Notes: a model not told the origin generated them from the sequence alone. A DNA stretch of 64,000 nucleotides from Streptomyces vilmorinianum (GCF_005517195.1 NZ_CP040244.1:7272001-7336000); one strand, 5' to 3'; numbered from the stretch's first letter, positions 54,063 through 62,310 are shown. A program made the numbers and translations.

Positions 54063-54989
54063 GTGCCACCCGCCATCGAAGCCACCGGCCTGCGCAAGGC
54101 CTACGGCAACCTCCCCGTCCTCGACTCCCTCGACCTCCGCGTCGAGCAGGGCACCGTCTTCGCCCTGCTCGGTCCCAACGGCGCCGGCAAGACCACCACC
54201 GTCCGCATCCTCGCCACCCTCACCGCACCGGACGCCGGCCACGCGCGCGTGGCCGGGCACGACATCGTCACCGAGCGATCCCGGGTGCGCCGCGCCATCA
54301 GCCTCACCGGCCAGTTCGCCGCCGTCGACGAGATGCAGACCGGCGCCGAGAACCTGCGCATGATGGCCCGCCTCTCCGGCCTCCCCCGCGCGGCCGCCAC
54401 CCGGCGCGCCGCCGAACTCCTGGAGCGCTTCGGCCTCACCGACGCCGGCCGGCGCCTCGCCAAGACCTACTCGGGCGGCATGCGCCGCCGCCTCGACCTG
54501 GCCGCCGGACTCGTCCGCGACGCCGAGGTGATCTTCCTCGACGAGCCGACCACCGGCCTCGACCCGCGCAGCCGCCAGGAGTTGTGGCAGATCGTCCGCC
54601 ACCTGGCGGAGAACGGCACGAGCGTCTTCCTCACCACCCAGTACCTGGAGGAGGCCGACCGGCTCGCCGACCGGATCGCCGTCATGGACTCCGGCCGGAT
54701 CGTCGCCGAGGGCACCGCCGACGCCCTCAAGTCACGCGTCGCCGGCCACCGCCTCGACCTCGTCCTCCACGACCAGGAGGCCTACCTGCGCCTGTCGGAC
54801 CGGGCCGTCCACCACTCCCCCGAGAGCCTCACCCTCGGCATCCCCACCGACGGCAGCGCCGTCCACGTACGGGCCCTGCTCGACGAACTCGACCCCGAGC
54901 GCCGCGACATCGCCCGCTTCTCCCTGCACACCGCCACCCTCGACGACGTCTTCCTCGCCCTGACCGACAAGGAGCCCGCCCATGTCTAG
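54063..54989 (+). CDS. ABC exporter ATPase, DrrA-like (second system)
   Basis: The 308-residue protein has Walker A LLGPNGAGKTTTVR, the SLTGQFAAVDEM Q-loop region, signature YSGGMRRRLD, Walker B VIFLDEPTTGLDPRSR and LTTQYLEEADRLADRIAVM. The DrrA-type tail ends with RFSLHTATLDDVFLALT. GTG 54063 has AAGGAG upstream. The last 8 bp overlap the permease gene. It is closely similar in plan to the system at 47252-49014, so it is probably a paralogous drug exporter, here under TetR control. Confidence 0.92.
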   Translation: MPPAIEATGLRKAYGNLPVLDSLDLRVEQGTVFALLGPNGAGKTTTVRILATLTAPDAGHARVAGHDIVTERSRVRRAISLTGQFAAVDEMQTGAENLRMMARLSGLPRAAATRRAAELLERFGLTDAGRRLAKTYSGGMRRRLDLAAGLVRDAEVIFLDEPTTGLDPRSRQELWQIVRHLAENGTSVFLTTQYLEEADRLADRIAVMDSGRIVAEGTADALKSRVAGHRLDLVLHDQEAYLRLSDRAVHHSPESLTLGIPTDGSAVHVRALLDELDPERRDIARFSLHTATLDDVFLALTDKEPAHV

Positions 54990-55728
54990 CGCCGCCCTCA
55001 CCATGACCGGCCGCGGCATCCGGCTCGGCCGGCGCAACGTCGACGCCGTCATCACCTCGATGATGCTGCCCGTGATGCTGATGCTGGTCTTCGTCTACTT
55101 CTTCGGCGGGGCCATCGACACCGGAACCCGCTACGTGACGTACGTCGTCCCCGGCGTCCTCGTCCTCTGCTCCGGCTTCGGCTCGGCCGGCACCGCCGTC
55201 GCCGTCAGCGAGGACATGAAGGGCGGGATCATCGACCGGTTCCGCTCGCTCGACATCGGCGGTACGCCGATCCTCGCCGGCCATGTCGGCGCCAGCGTGG
55301 CCCGCAACCTCGTCGCCACCGCGCTCGTCTTCGGCGTCGCCTTCCTCATCGGCTTCCGCCCCTCCGCGACCCCGCTCGGCTGGCTCGCCGCGATCGGACT
55401 GCTCGTCGCCTTCATCACGGCGATCTCCTGGCTGGCCGCGGCCGCCGGACTGCTCACCCGGACCCCCGAGGCGGCAGGCGGGATCACGTTCTTCATGATG
55501 TTCCTGCCCTACCCCAGCAGCGCGTTCGTCCCGATCGAGACCATGCCCGGCTGGCTCCACGGCTTCGCCGAGAACCAGCCGGTGACGCCGCTGATCGAGT
55601 CGTTGCGCGGACTGCTCCTCGACCAGCCGGTCGGCACCACCCCGTGGATCGCACTGGCCTGGTGCGCCGCCCTGCTGGCGGTCGGCGTGGCCGCGTCCGG
55701 CACGCTCTTCCGCCTGCGCACGGCGTGA
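54982..55728 (+). CDS. ABC-2 permease, DrrB-like (second system)
   Basis: The 248-residue protein has six membrane helices. Family landmarks are MMLPVMLMLVFVYFFGGAI, YVVPGVLVLCSGFGSAGTAVAVSEDMKGGIIDRFRSLDI and FVPIETMPGWLHGFAENQPVTPLIESLRGLLL. It pairs with the ATPase through an 8-bp gene overlap. It is about 15 residues shorter than the permease at 47252-48046. Confidence 0.9.
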   Translation: MSSAALTMTGRGIRLGRRNVDAVITSMMLPVMLMLVFVYFFGGAIDTGTRYVTYVVPGVLVLCSGFGSAGTAVAVSEDMKGGIIDRFRSLDIGGTPILAGHVGASVARNLVATALVFGVAFLIGFRPSATPLGWLAAIGLLVAFITAISWLAAAAGLLTRTPEAAGGITFFMMFLPYPSSAFVPIETMPGWLHGFAENQPVTPLIESLRGLLLDQPVGTTPWIALAWCAALLAVGVAASGTLFRLRTA

Positions 55729-55731
55729 GGC

Positions 55732-55794
55732 GTCGCGTCGGCGCCCGCGTCGGCGTCGGCGCCCGCGTCCGCGCCCGCGCCCGCGCCCGCGTCA
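55732..55794. repeat. GCGTCGGCGCCC / GCGCCC repeat
   Basis: Hexamers GCGTCG, GCGCCC and GCGTCC alternate about ten times and fill the whole 63-bp gap between the convergent permease and Eis-like genes. Confidence 0.85.
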
Positions 55795-57039
55795 GAAGAT
55801 GTCGGGGCACCACGGGCGGCGCGAGGTCCGCAGCAGGGCGTCCGCGCGGGCCGCGGCGCCCGCCGTGACCTCCTCGACCCGGCCGAGGGCGGCGAGCCGT
55901 ACCGCCGACTCGTCACCGAGCGAGAGCGTGCCCAACTCGGCTATGTCGAAGGCGAGATCGGCCGACTCGGTGGCGGTACGGGAACAGGCGGCGCCCTCCG
56001 GGGAGGCGTCGAGCCGGTACCGGCCGCCGGCCAGACCGTCCGCGTCGCGCACGTCGAGGACGAGACTGCCGGAGGCGGCGTACGTACGGCTCTCCAGGAC
56101 CTTGACGACGTCCAGGACCCGGACCCAGAGCATGTCGGCGTGCGAGGTGATCCGCGCGGCGCGCGGGTCGGGCAGCAGCAGCGGCAGGAGGTCGTCGGGG
56201 GCGCGGTGGCCGGACTTCACCGTGGTGACCCAGTCGATGGAACAGAGGAAGGTCCACAGCGCCCGCTCGGCGGCTGGCGTGACCGCGATCAGGTCCCTGA
56301 CCTTGGCCGTGTTCAGCGGCTGCTTGCCGTCCCCCCACGTGTCGTCGCAGGTGTAGGCGGCGAAGCCCTGGGGTCGGCCGGCCTCGTCGCGGTAGACGGC
56401 GTAGAAGGGCTCGGTCCACGGGTGGCTCTGGTAGCCGAGACCTGTGCCGACGTCCCAGCGGTGGGCGTCCCGGCCAACGACTCCGGCGCGCTCGCCGGCC
56501 AGCCGGCGGTGCAGTCCGGGGCCGATCTTGCGGATCTCCTCGCCGTCGGCGAAGTCGATCCGGCCGCCGTCCTCGGGCCGCCCGGTGCGCCGCTGATCGA
56601 GCCCGGCGCGGGCGACGTCCACGGTCCACTCGGAGGTCCAGGTCGCCGGGCCGAAGCCGTAACGGCCGTAGATCGGGTACTCGGCGGCGATGAGCGTGGC
56701 GACGGCGTCGCCCCGCTCCTTCGCGGCGCCGAGATCACGCGCCATCATCCGGCTGAGCAGCCCGCGGCGGCGGTGGGTCGGAGCGACGGTGACCCCGGAG
56801 ACGGCATCGGCGACGAGCGAGCCGCCGCCGACCGTGCTCACGTCCTGCGTGAAGGACCGGAAGGTGGCGACGAACCGGCCCTCGTCGAACACGCCGAGAA
56901 GACGGGAGAGATCGGTGTGCGGCAGCCGGTCGGCGACCTCCTCGTCACTGACGACGGGCGGCCGGAGAAACCCTGCGTGAATGGCCCGCAGCCACTCGCG
57001 ATACTCGGACTCCCCCACACCACGCACCTCAAGACCCAT
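55792..57039 (-). CDS. Eis-like GNAT N-acetyltransferase
   Basis: The 415-residue protein has tandem GNAT domains and a sterol-carrier-protein-like C-terminal domain, the Eis layout. In the first domain VSGVTVAPTHRRRGLLSRMMARDL is the acetyl-CoA site, followed by YGRYGFGPAT. The end reads RRPWCPDIF, and Eis proteins need a free C-terminal carboxylate after an aromatic residue (here Phe) for catalysis. Eis enzymes acetylate aminoglycosides and other amines at several positions. It adds another possible resistance gene beside the exporters. Confidence 0.88.
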   Translation of the reverse strand: MGLEVRGVGESEYREWLRAIHAGFLRPPVVSDEEVADRLPHTDLSRLLGVFDEGRFVATFRSFTQDVSTVGGGSLVADAVSGVTVAPTHRRRGLLSRMMARDLGAAKERGDAVATLIAAEYPIYGRYGFGPATWTSEWTVDVARAGLDQRRTGRPEDGGRIDFADGEEIRKIGPGLHRRLAGERAGVVGRDAHRWDVGTGLGYQSHPWTEPFYAVYRDEAGRPQGFAAYTCDDTWGDGKQPLNTAKVRDLIAVTPAAERALWTFLCSIDWVTTVKSGHRAPDDLLPLLLPDPRAARITSHADMLWVRVLDVVKVLESRTYAASGSLVLDVRDADGLAGGRYRLDASPEGAACSRTATESADLAFDIAELGTLSLGDESAVRLAALGRVEEVTAGAAARADALLRTSRRPWCPDIF

Positions 57040-57353
57040 CCCTCGAGGCTATGACGCCCCCCACCCCCCACGCACCCGAGTTTCCGAGCACGCCGAAGCG
57101 CCGGGCGAAGCCAAGGCGGCCAGGCATGGCCGGGGCCTCCCAGCCCTGCCGGGCTGTCCGGGCCTCGCCGGGGATCTCCCAGCACTGCGTTGCCGAGCCT
57201 CCGGGCCTCGCCGGGGATCTCCCAGCCTGCCGAGCCTCCGGGCCCAGCCGGGCCTCCCAGCCCTGCCGGGGTGTCCGGGCCTCGCCGGGCCTCCGGGCCC
57301 AGCCGGGCCTCCGGGGTGCCCGGGGCCGTGGCTCCGGCAGTCCCCGGGCCGCG
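57040..57353. repeat. Repeat-filled intergenic region upstream of the Eis-like gene
   Basis: From about 57110 to 57340 the sequence is made of shuffled GGGCCTCGCCGGGGATCTCCCAGC, GGGCCTCCGGGCCCAGCC and CAGCCCTGCCGGG-type units. Several, such as GGGCCTCGCCGGGGATCTCC, occur twice. No gene is supported. Confidence 0.8.
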
Positions 57354-57947
57354 TCAGGTGAGCAGGTCGTCGACCTGGGCCTCGCCCTCGCGGTAGCGGC
57401 GGGCGATCTCCGCACTGCAGTCGTCGGCCGTCCGCTGCAGCTCCTGCCGGCGCCGCGACATCTGCTGCTCGTACCCCGCGAGCCGCCCCATCGCCGCGTG
57501 CAGCTCCTCGTCCGTCCGCGCCCCGAGGTCCGAGAGCTCGACCTCCGAGAGCATCTCGGACGCGAGCCGCCGGTACTCCTCGCTCCGCGGCGTCGACAGC
57601 GTCACGTGCCGCGCCGAGGTCCGCAGCCGCGACGGCGCGTCCGCGAGGATCTCCGAGAGCCGGTCGAGGACCGGCGTCTCCGGATCCGTACGGCGGGCCA
57701 ACTCCGCCCGCAGGATGTCGATCCGGCCCTGCAGCATCCGCCGTACATAGCTCAGGTCCGCCTCGTCGCCCTGCGCGTCGCGGCGCAGCGCGCGCAGCTC
57801 CGGCAGCCGCAGGGCGGCGATGTCCGGCTGTGGCCGCGCCGGCAGCGCCGGCTCGGCCCGCCGCTGCACGGGCGGACGTACGGTCGCGCCGACCCGGGTC
57901 AGCGGAACGGGACCGGACGGCGTCTGCCCAGCGCCAGGTGCACTCAT
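57354..57947 (-). CDS. rsiG: RsiG, c-di-GMP-dependent anti-sigma factor of sigma-WhiG
   Basis: The 197-residue helical protein carries the c-di-GMP signature E(X)3S(X)2R(X)3Q(X)3D twice. The first copy is in EADLSYVRRMLQGRID and the second in EQQMSRRRQELQRTAD, each on one arm of the predicted antiparallel coiled coil. That pair of motifs defines Streptomyces RsiG, which with c-di-GMP holds sigma-WhiG inactive and so delays sporulation. A disordered head of about 60 residues precedes the hairpin. ATG 57947 has GGGGA 8 nt upstream. It is divergent from dtd. Confidence 0.93.
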   Translation of the reverse strand: MSAPGAGQTPSGPVPLTRVGATVRPPVQRRAEPALPARPQPDIAALRLPELRALRRDAQGDEADLSYVRRMLQGRIDILRAELARRTDPETPVLDRLSEILADAPSRLRTSARHVTLSTPRSEEYRRLASEMLSEVELSDLGARTDEELHAAMGRLAGYEQQMSRRRQELQRTADDCSAEIARRYREGEAQVDDLLT

Positions 57948-58074
57948 GTGATTCGTCCCCTCGACCGGTGCGGAACCGCACCGCCTGACACGCATGGTGC
58001 CACTCCTGCACGTGCATGTGCAGGCGCTCTGCACCCGTTCAGCCCCAGTTGCGTCGGTCTGTAGGTTGGTCCGT

Positions 58075-58500
58075 ATGCGTGCAGTGGTACAGAGGGTGGA
58101 CGGCGCGAATGTCGTCGTCGCGGGAGAGACGGTCGGCGAGATCGTCGGCGAAGGGCTGTGTGTGCTGGTGGGAGTCACCCACGAGGACACACCGGAGAAG
58201 GCCGCCCAGCTGGCCAGAAAGCTGTGGTCCGTCCGAATTCTTGAGGGAGAGAAATCCTGTTCGGATGTGAATGCGCCCTTGCTGGTGATTTCGCAGTTCA
58301 CCCTCTACGGGGACGCCCGCAAGGGCCGCAGGCCCACCTGGAACGCCGCCGCGCCCGGCCCCGTCGCCGAACCGCTCGTCGACGAGGTCGTGACGCAGCT
58401 GCGCGCACTGGGCGCGCACGTGGAGACGGGCCGGTTCGGAGCGTCCATGCGCGTCTCGCTCACGAATCACGGCCCGTTCACGGTCCTGATCGAGGTCTGA
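58075..58500 (+). CDS. dtd: D-aminoacyl-tRNA deacylase
   Basis: The 141-residue enzyme begins MRAVVQRVDGANVVVAGETVGEI and has the two active-site motifs SQFTLYGDARKGRRP and TNHGPFTVLIEV (the NxGP loop; His replaces the more common Asp). It removes D-amino acids and Gly from mischarged tRNAs. ATG 58075 gives the family start. It is divergent from rsiG, as in other streptomycetes. Confidence 0.93.
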   Translation: MRAVVQRVDGANVVVAGETVGEIVGEGLCVLVGVTHEDTPEKAAQLARKLWSVRILEGEKSCSDVNAPLLVISQFTLYGDARKGRRPTWNAAAPGPVAEPLVDEVVTQLRALGAHVETGRFGASMRVSLTNHGPFTVLIEV

Positions 58501-58612
58501 GGGTCTGACGCTCTGAGGGTCCGAGGCTCTGAGGCTCTGAGGGTGCGAGGCTCTGAGGGTCCGAGAGACCCAAGAGGCTCAGGAGGCGCAGGAGGCCCAA
58601 GAGGCTCAGGAG
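58501..58612. repeat. GAGGCTCTGAGGGTC-type tandem repeats
   Basis: About six degenerate 14-15-bp units (GCTCTGAGGGTCCGAG) run from 58506 to 58570. They are followed by GAGGCTCAGGAGGC units that are partly complementary to the first set. The convergent gap between dtd and ygfZ contains nothing else. Confidence 0.8.
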
Positions 58613-59593
58613 CTACGGCTCGACGACCGTCTCCTGCGCCGCGGCCGTATCCCCGGCCATCAGCTCGGCGTCCACCGGCACGTTCCGCTTCACCAGCGCC
58701 AGCGCGATCGGCCCCAGCTCGTGGTGGCGCCCGGACGTCGTGATGAACCCGAGCTGACGCCCGTCGGCCCCGTCCGCCGCGAGCCGGATCGGGGTGCCGT
58801 GGCCCGGGAGGTGGACCTCGCTGCCGTCCAGGTGCAGGAAGACGAGCCGGCGCGGCGGCTTCCCCAGGTTGTGGACACGCGCGACGGTCTCCTGCCCCCG
58901 GTAGCAGCCCTTCTGCAGATGCACCGCGCTGCCGATCCAGCCCAGCTCGTGCGGGATGGTCCGGTGGTCGGTCTCGAAGCCGAGCCGCGGCCGGTGCGCC
59001 TCGATCCGCAGCGCCTCGTACGCGAGCATCCCGGCCGCCGGTCCGTGGTCGGCCGCGAAGGACTCCAGGTCGCCGCGCGGCAGGAACAGGTCACGGCCGT
59101 GCGGGGTCTCCCGTACGACCACACCCTTCGGCACCTCGGCGATCGAACCGGCCGGCAGATGGACGACGGCGAAGTCGTCCGTACGGTCGGCCACCTCGAC
59201 CCGGTAGAAGAACTTCATCGACTCCAGATAGGCGATCAGCTCTTCCCGCGTGCCGGGCTCGACATGCGCCCAGACCGTCTCGCCGTCGTCGACGAGATAC
59301 AGCGCGTGCTCGATGTGACCGTTTGCGGAGAGGATCAGCGCCTCGGTGGCCTGGCCGGCCGGAAGCTCACTGACGTGCTGGGTGAGCAGCAGGTGCAGCC
59401 AGCTCAGCCGGTCGTCGCCGGAGACGGTGACGACACCGCGGTGCGAGAGGTCGACGAAACCCTCACCCGCGGCGAGGGTGCGCTGCTCGCGGAAGAGATC
59501 GCCGTAGTGCGCGGCAACGCCTTCGTCACGGCCTTCGGCGGGGACGGCGCCGGGCAGGGACAACAGAGGGCTGTGCGTTGAATGTCGCTGCAT
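58613..59593 (-). CDS. ygfZ: YgfZ/GcvT-like folate-binding protein
   Basis: The 326-residue protein has the GcvT-like tripartite fold and the diagnostic KGCYRGQETVARVHNLGKPPRRL motif near residue 235. Its conserved Cys is needed for Fe-S cluster maintenance. YgfZ uses tetrahydrofolate to support repair or assembly of certain Fe-S enzymes. ATG 59593 is the family start. It lies 11 bp downstream of the nur gene on the same strand, so the two are co-transcribed. Confidence 0.9.
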   Translation of the reverse strand: MQRHSTHSPLLSLPGAVPAEGRDEGVAAHYGDLFREQRTLAAGEGFVDLSHRGVVTVSGDDRLSWLHLLLTQHVSELPAGQATEALILSANGHIEHALYLVDDGETVWAHVEPGTREELIAYLESMKFFYRVEVADRTDDFAVVHLPAGSIAEVPKGVVVRETPHGRDLFLPRGDLESFAADHGPAAGMLAYEALRIEAHRPRLGFETDHRTIPHELGWIGSAVHLQKGCYRGQETVARVHNLGKPPRRLVFLHLDGSEVHLPGHGTPIRLAADGADGRQLGFITTSGRHHELGPIALALVKRNVPVDAELMAGDTAAAQETVVEP

Positions 59594-59603
59594 AGGGGCA
59601 AGC

Positions 59604-60041
59604 CTACGACTGCGTGCCGTCGGCCTTCTTCGAGCAGTCCTGACACCGCCCGAAGATCGCGAAGTGCTTCATGTCCGTCTCGAAGCCGAAAGTCTCGCGC
59701 AGCTTCCCGGTGAACTCGGACGCGATGTCGACATCCGCCTCGATGACGTTCGAACAGTCCCGGCAGACCAGGTGGAGGTGGTGGTGCCGATCGGCGAGGT
59801 GGTACGTCGGCGCCCCGTGCCCCAGATGGGCGTGGGAGACGAGACCGAGCTCCTCCAGGAGCTCCAGGGTCCGGTACACGGTGGAGATGTTCACACCGGA
59901 CGCGGTCTTGCGGACCTCACCGAGGATGTCGTCGGGGGTCGCGTGCTCGAGCGCGTCCACGGCCTCCAGGACAAGCTGACGCTGAGGCGTCAGCCGGTAG
60001 CCGCGCTGCCGCAGGTCGCTCTTCCAGTCGGTGCTCACCAC
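59604..60041 (-). CDS. nur: Fur-family metalloregulator, probably the nickel regulator Nur
   Basis: The 145-residue protein has a winged helix (DLRQRGYRLTPQRQLVLEAVDAL... STVYRTLELLEELGLV) and a metal-binding dimerisation domain with ADRHHHLHLVCRDC. Zinc pairs CRDC and CQDC-like CGRCQDC complete it. Length, N-terminus MVSTDWKSDLRQRGYRLTPQ and the ygfZ neighbour match my memory of S. coelicolor Nur, which represses nickel uptake and a Fe-SOD. Fur or Zur identity cannot be excluded by eye. Its upstream region has been interrupted by a tnpB element. Confidence 0.8.
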   Translation of the reverse strand: MVSTDWKSDLRQRGYRLTPQRQLVLEAVDALEHATPDDILGEVRKTASGVNISTVYRTLELLEELGLVSHAHLGHGAPTYHLADRHHHLHLVCRDCSNVIEADVDIASEFTGKLRETFGFETDMKHFAIFGRCQDCSKKADGTQS

Positions 60042-60194
60042 GCCCCCCAGTGTAGGAGGGCGTGGCGGCGTGAGCCTCGGGTGAACGCGATCGCGCTCGG
60101 GATCTCTTGGGCCAGAACGTGCATATCACGTCCAATGTGCGGCAGTTTCTGCCATGCGCATCCCGGGCTGACCGAGGGACTCTGGTTTCGGGTT

Positions 60195-61475
60195 GTGAGC
60201 GGGCGCGCGAATGCGAAGCGACAGTTCGGGCACCGTGCCCGGCTGGCGCTGAGCCCTGCGCAGGTCCGGCTGGTCGATGAGCAGGCGCACGCGGCCCGCA
60301 CGATGTGGAATCTCTTACACGAGTGGTGGGCCATGCTCCCCAAGGAGCGTCGTTCGCCGGCTGCCGCTGATGCGGCGATCCGTCAGGCACGCAAGGAGAT
60401 CGACTGGCTCAGCGTCCTGCCCGCCCAGGCTGCGCAAGCCGTGCTGAAGACGTACTTCCAGGCGTGGAAGAACTGCTGGGCCGGCCGGGCGGACGAACCG
60501 AACTTCAAGGCCCGCTGCCGCATGGTGATGTCGGTGGACGTCCCGCAGGGACGGGACTTGCACATCACCCGTGTGCACCGCCGGTGGGGCATGGTCGGCC
60601 TTCCCAAGATCGGCCGGGTCCGCTTCCGCTGGACGAAGGACCTCCCCGTCGGCAAGCGCGCCGACGCCGACACCCGGATCACCGGGGCTCGGCTGGCCAA
60701 GGACGCGCTCGGCTGGCACATCGCCTTCCGCCTCCAGACCTACGAACCGGCCCCTGAGCCGCACACCGGCCCAGAGGTCGGCATCGACGTCGGCATCAGC
60801 GTCCCGCTCGCCCTCTCGGACGGAACCACGTACGACCACCGCGAGTGGCTGACCGAAAAGGAACGGGCGACACTGCTCCGCCTGGAGCAGAAGGCCGCCC
60901 GCCGCAAGACCTACCGCAGGCGTGGGGAGAAGACCTCACGGCGCCTGCGGCGCACCTACGACCGGATCCAAGAGCTTCGTGCGAGAGCCAAGCGCAGGCA
61001 CCTGGACTGGCAGCACAAAACCACCACCGACATCGCCAGGAAGTACAGCACCGTCGTGGTGGAGGCATTGAAGATCACGAACACGACCAGGTCCGCCAAG
61101 GGCACCGTGGATTCCCCAGGGAAGAAAGTCGCGCAGAAGTCCGGCCTCAACCGCTCCATCCACGCCGAGGCGTGGGGCCGCACTGTCGAACTGCTGACGT
61201 ACAAGACCTCCCGCCACGGCGGGACCCTGGTGAAGGTGCCTGCTCCCGGAACCTCCCGGCGATGCTCGGCCTGCGGGCACACCACCCCGGGCAGCCGGGA
61301 ATCCCAGGCCCTGTTCGTGTGCAAGAACCCCGACTGCGGCTGGACCGGCAACGCCGACCACAACGCAGGCCGGAACATCCTGCACCTCTACCGGATGGGC
61401 CTCGCGCTCATCCCGGCTGCCGGAAGGGCAGTCGCAAGGCGCGCCCGCCGCGTCAAGCCCACCACCGCAAGGTAG
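60195..61475 (+). CDS. tnpB: TnpB RNA-guided nuclease (OrfB), second copy
   Basis: The 426-residue protein has RuvC acidic residues D in GIDVGISVPLALSDG, E in VVVEALKITNTTRSAKG and D in GNADHNAGRNI. The zinc ribbon has CSAC and CKNPDC. A basic bridging region REWLTEKERATLLRLEQKAARRKTYRRRGEKTSRRL lies in the middle. It is clearly from a different subfamily than the copy at 9710, with little similarity outside the motifs. GTG 60195 was chosen from the family length; the longer frame that reaches back across nur is a shadow. All catalytic residues are intact. Confidence 0.88.
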   Translation: MSGRANAKRQFGHRARLALSPAQVRLVDEQAHAARTMWNLLHEWWAMLPKERRSPAAADAAIRQARKEIDWLSVLPAQAAQAVLKTYFQAWKNCWAGRADEPNFKARCRMVMSVDVPQGRDLHITRVHRRWGMVGLPKIGRVRFRWTKDLPVGKRADADTRITGARLAKDALGWHIAFRLQTYEPAPEPHTGPEVGIDVGISVPLALSDGTTYDHREWLTEKERATLLRLEQKAARRKTYRRRGEKTSRRLRRTYDRIQELRARAKRRHLDWQHKTTTDIARKYSTVVVEALKITNTTRSAKGTVDSPGKKVAQKSGLNRSIHAEAWGRTVELLTYKTSRHGGTLVKVPAPGTSRRCSACGHTTPGSRESQALFVCKNPDCGWTGNADHNAGRNILHLYRMGLALIPAAGRAVARRARRVKPTTAR

Positions 61476-61513
61476 GAGGGAATCTCCCGGCCACGGCCGG
61501 GAGAACACTTCAC
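61476..61513 (+). ncRNA. Omega-RNA 3' end of the second TnpB, with guide starting at 61514
   Basis: Just after the tnpB stop comes GGAATC, a perfect stem CTCCCGGCC/GGCCGGGAG with a short loop, and AACACTTCAC. This hairpin-plus-tail is the usual right end of tnpB elements and the scaffold end of the guide RNA. The guide would then begin TTGAAGAACGCGATGCC (61514 onward), which is the 3' end of the nitrobindin gene on the opposite strand. Confidence 0.65.
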
Positions 61514-62082
61514 TTGAAGAACGCGATGCCGTCGTCCGGCAGGTCGCCGAGGCCACGCGCCATCTCCGCGACCTCCTCCGGCGTCACGACCTTCTTCAGG
61601 TGCGCCGACATGTACGGGCGCAGCGGGACCTCGGGGGTGGCCTTCTCGCCCACCCACATCAGGTCACCCTTGACGTACCCGTAGAGCCGCTTGCCGCCGC
61701 TGTACGGACCGGAGGCCGCGGTACGGGCCACGGCGTCGGTCACCAGGTCGATCTGCGGCTTCTTGTCGGCGAGCTCGCCGTACCAGATCTCCACGATGCC
61801 CTGGTCACGGACCATGACGGTCTCGACCTTGCGGTCCTTGTCGATCCGCCAGTAGCCGCTCTCGCTCTCCAGCGGGCGGATCTGGTTGCCGTCGTTGTCG
61901 AGGACCCAGGAGTGGGAGCGGTACTCGATGAAGTCACGGCCGTCGTGGCTGAAGGTCACGGACTGGCCGAAGTTGCACTTCTCGGCGCCGGGAAAGTCGG
62001 CCACGCCCGCGCCTTCCCACGTTCCGAGGAGGAACGCGAGCGGGACGAGGTCCGGGTTGAGGTCGGACGGGATCTCGATCAT
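61510..62082 (-). CDS. Nitrobindin-like heme-binding beta-barrel protein (FABP-like)
   Basis: The 190-residue protein has the nitrobindin signature GxWxGxG in FLLGTWEGAGVADFP (about 17-31), ten-strand barrel segments (VTFSHDGRDFIEYRSHSWVLD) and VELRPYMSAHLKKV-like SAHLKKVV near the end, where the heme-ligand His is placed. It may bind heme and scavenge NO or peroxynitrite. Its stop codon TGA (61512-61510) lies inside the TTCAC at the right end of the tnpB element, so the element stops exactly at the reading-frame end. A GTG-started 32-residue membrane protein precedes it in the same direction. Confidence 0.9.
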   Translation of the reverse strand: MIEIPSDLNPDLVPLAFLLGTWEGAGVADFPGAEKCNFGQSVTFSHDGRDFIEYRSHSWVLDNDGNQIRPLESESGYWRIDKDRKVETVMVRDQGIVEIWYGELADKKPQIDLVTDAVARTAASGPYSGGKRLYGYVKGDLMWVGEKATPEVPLRPYMSAHLKKVVTPEEVAEMARGLGDLPDDGIAFFK

Positions 62083-62110
62083 GAGCAGCTCTGTCGATCT
62101 GTAGAGGGGA

Positions 62111-62209
62111 TTAGCGCTGGCCCTGGTACAGCTTCTTCACGGCCAGACCGGTGAAGGCGAGCACGCCGACGCAGACCAGGGCCAGGAGGGCTTCGAAGAA
62201 GATGATCAC
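62111..62209 (-). CDS. 32-residue single-pass membrane micro-protein
   Basis: GTG 62209 has GAGGAG 5 nt upstream. The frame reads MIIFFEALLALVCVGVLAFT, then GLAVKKLYQGQR and TAA. It is one hydrophobic helix followed by a basic end, typical of small membrane proteins that modulate transporters. It ends 28 bp before the nitrobindin start on the same strand. It is too short for standard gene calling. I recall similar short frames upstream of nitrobindin in streptomycetes, but did not verify this. Confidence 0.65.
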   Translation of the reverse strand: MIIFFEALLALVCVGVLAFTGLAVKKLYQGQR

Positions 62210-62236
62210 AGGTGCTCCTCGAATGAGCGGTGAAGG

Positions 62237-62285
62237 CAGAACGGGCCGGACCCCAGCTTAATGGGCTGGGGCCCGACCCGTTCTG
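62237..62285 (-). terminator. Terminator of the membrane-protein operon
   Basis: A long stem CAGAACGGG...ACCCCAGC with GCTGGGG...CCCGTTCTG and a loop of about 7 nt lies 26 bp after the stop at 62311. Confidence 0.8.
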
Positions 62286-62310
62286 TGAGGTGGGTCAAGG
62301 CGCTGTCCGG

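Larger units (their letters stand above)
60042..61513 (+). mobile_element. Second IS200/IS605-group tnpB element (left end approximate)
   Basis: A lone tnpB lies between nur and the nitrobindin gene, which I recall as adjacent in relatives. The right end is clear: a GGAATCTCCCGGCC-type hairpin and AACACTTCAC, ending at 61513. The left end lies within 60042-60194, where no gene is present. No tnpA is seen. Confidence 0.65.

Noticed and set aside
59664..60194. N-terminal extension of the second TnpB reaching back over nur (603-residue frame)
   Set aside because: The first 177 codons are antisense to nur. The TnpB family length and domain order fit a start near 60195.
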